A stretch of 64,000 nucleotides of DNA from Bog-473 sp963787485 (lineage in GTDB: Bacteria > Actinomycetota > Acidimicrobiia > Acidimicrobiales > RAAP-2): assembly GCA_963787485.1 (NCBI GenBank), contig CAWBDF010000001.1, positions 124,001 through 188,000 on the forward strand, written 5' to 3'. Under the pieces are notes generated by a model. It had not been told where the DNA came from and did not search any database. It worked only from the letters and a program-made list of their open reading frames with translations. Positions 63,868 to 64,000 of the stretch are shown in pieces. Made by a program: the position numbers and the translations under genes. Each line of letters starts with the position of its first letter. Position 1 is the stretch's first letter.

Positions 63868-64000
63868 GCCGGCAGCTCGCTGTCGGTGCTGTCCCCCTGC
63901 ACATCCTCGTGCAGCGAGGGCGGGCGGCGGGCGAGCACGACCGCGCCCACCACGGCGATCACCAGCAGGGCGGCAGTGGCCTCGAAGGCGAAGAGGTAGG
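63864..64000 (-). CDS. nuoJ: NADH-quinone oxidoreductase subunit J, C-terminal end (cut by window edge)
   Basis: Only the last 44 codons are in the window: YLFAFEATAALLVIAVVGAVVLARR, the last membrane helix of NuoJ, then an acidic hydrophilic tail. Identified by position before nuoK and the helix sequence. The rest of the operon continues beyond the window. Confidence 0.85.
   Translation of the reverse strand, partial: YLFAFEATAALLVIAVVGAVVLARRPPSLHEDVQGDSTDSELPA

Overview
The window is about 70 percent G+C, densely packed, with many GTG starts and four-base ATGA/GTGA overlaps. It carries a mycofactocin locus, several LLM-class (F420-type) oxidoreductases, an actinobacterial ctaF, a ctaE-qcrCAB respiratory block and a HelD-type RNA polymerase motor. 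Together these point to an actinomycete; an Acidimicrobiia-like lineage is my inference. No rRNA, tRNA, CRISPR array, insertion sequence or prophage was recognised.

Layout. 0-4.6 kb: DNA alkylation repair (alkA end, ogt), a lipoprotein, dienelactone hydrolase, an LLM oxidoreductase and a membrane protein. 4.6-6.4 kb: a divergent FtsH-like protease. 6.7-10.2 kb: aldehyde dehydrogenase, SDR, LLM enzyme and a UBP zinc finger. 10.2-17.3 kb: mycofactocin island, SDR-mftE-mftC-mftB-mftA leftwards and mftF-mftD rightwards, followed by a zinc alcohol dehydrogenase. 17.4-25.2 kb: ABC transporter, hydrolase, DedA, a GH1-like protein, membrane proteins and a crotonase. 25.3-28.9 kb: tatA and ctaC-ctaD-ctaF. 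28.9-31.9 kb: MFS permease, ArsR-SRPBCC regulator and a cyclase with a cysteine-rich tail. 32.0-36.2 kb: ctaE-qcrC-qcrA-qcrB leftwards. 36.3-38.7 kb: helD. 38.9-44.2 kb: ybjQ-hemE-hemH-hemY-lnt rightwards. 44.2-44.8 kb: a 16-bp tandem array. 44.8-50.1 kb: HAD phosphatase, a phosphatase-like/lysyltransferase fusion and DUF2252. 50.3-55.4 kb: lipoprotein plus a MacAB-like exporter whose adaptor carries Calx-beta-like repeats. 55.4-58.2 kb: a low-complexity membrane protein and two SDRs. 58.3-64.0 kb: the nuoJ-K-L-M-N end of a complex I operon, leftwards.

How it fits together. Complex I, bc1 and cytochrome c oxidase genes, heme synthesis genes and tatA (Tat export, which Rieske proteins commonly use) make this a respiratory neighbourhood. 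Mycofactocin, the NDMA-type alcohol dehydrogenase, SDRs and aldehyde dehydrogenase suggest alcohol and aldehyde oxidation feeding electrons to that chain.

Five otherwise well-conserved genes (aldehyde dehydrogenase, mftC, mftF, hemY, lysyltransferase fusion) are each split by one apparent indel, with both halves intact. I read these mainly as assembly or sequencing errors and annotate each as one gene. The most unusual non-coding signal is a family of 16-bp tandem repeats with a GTATAC core, found at two loci (30.07 and 44.16 kb), each starting directly after a stop codon between convergent genes.
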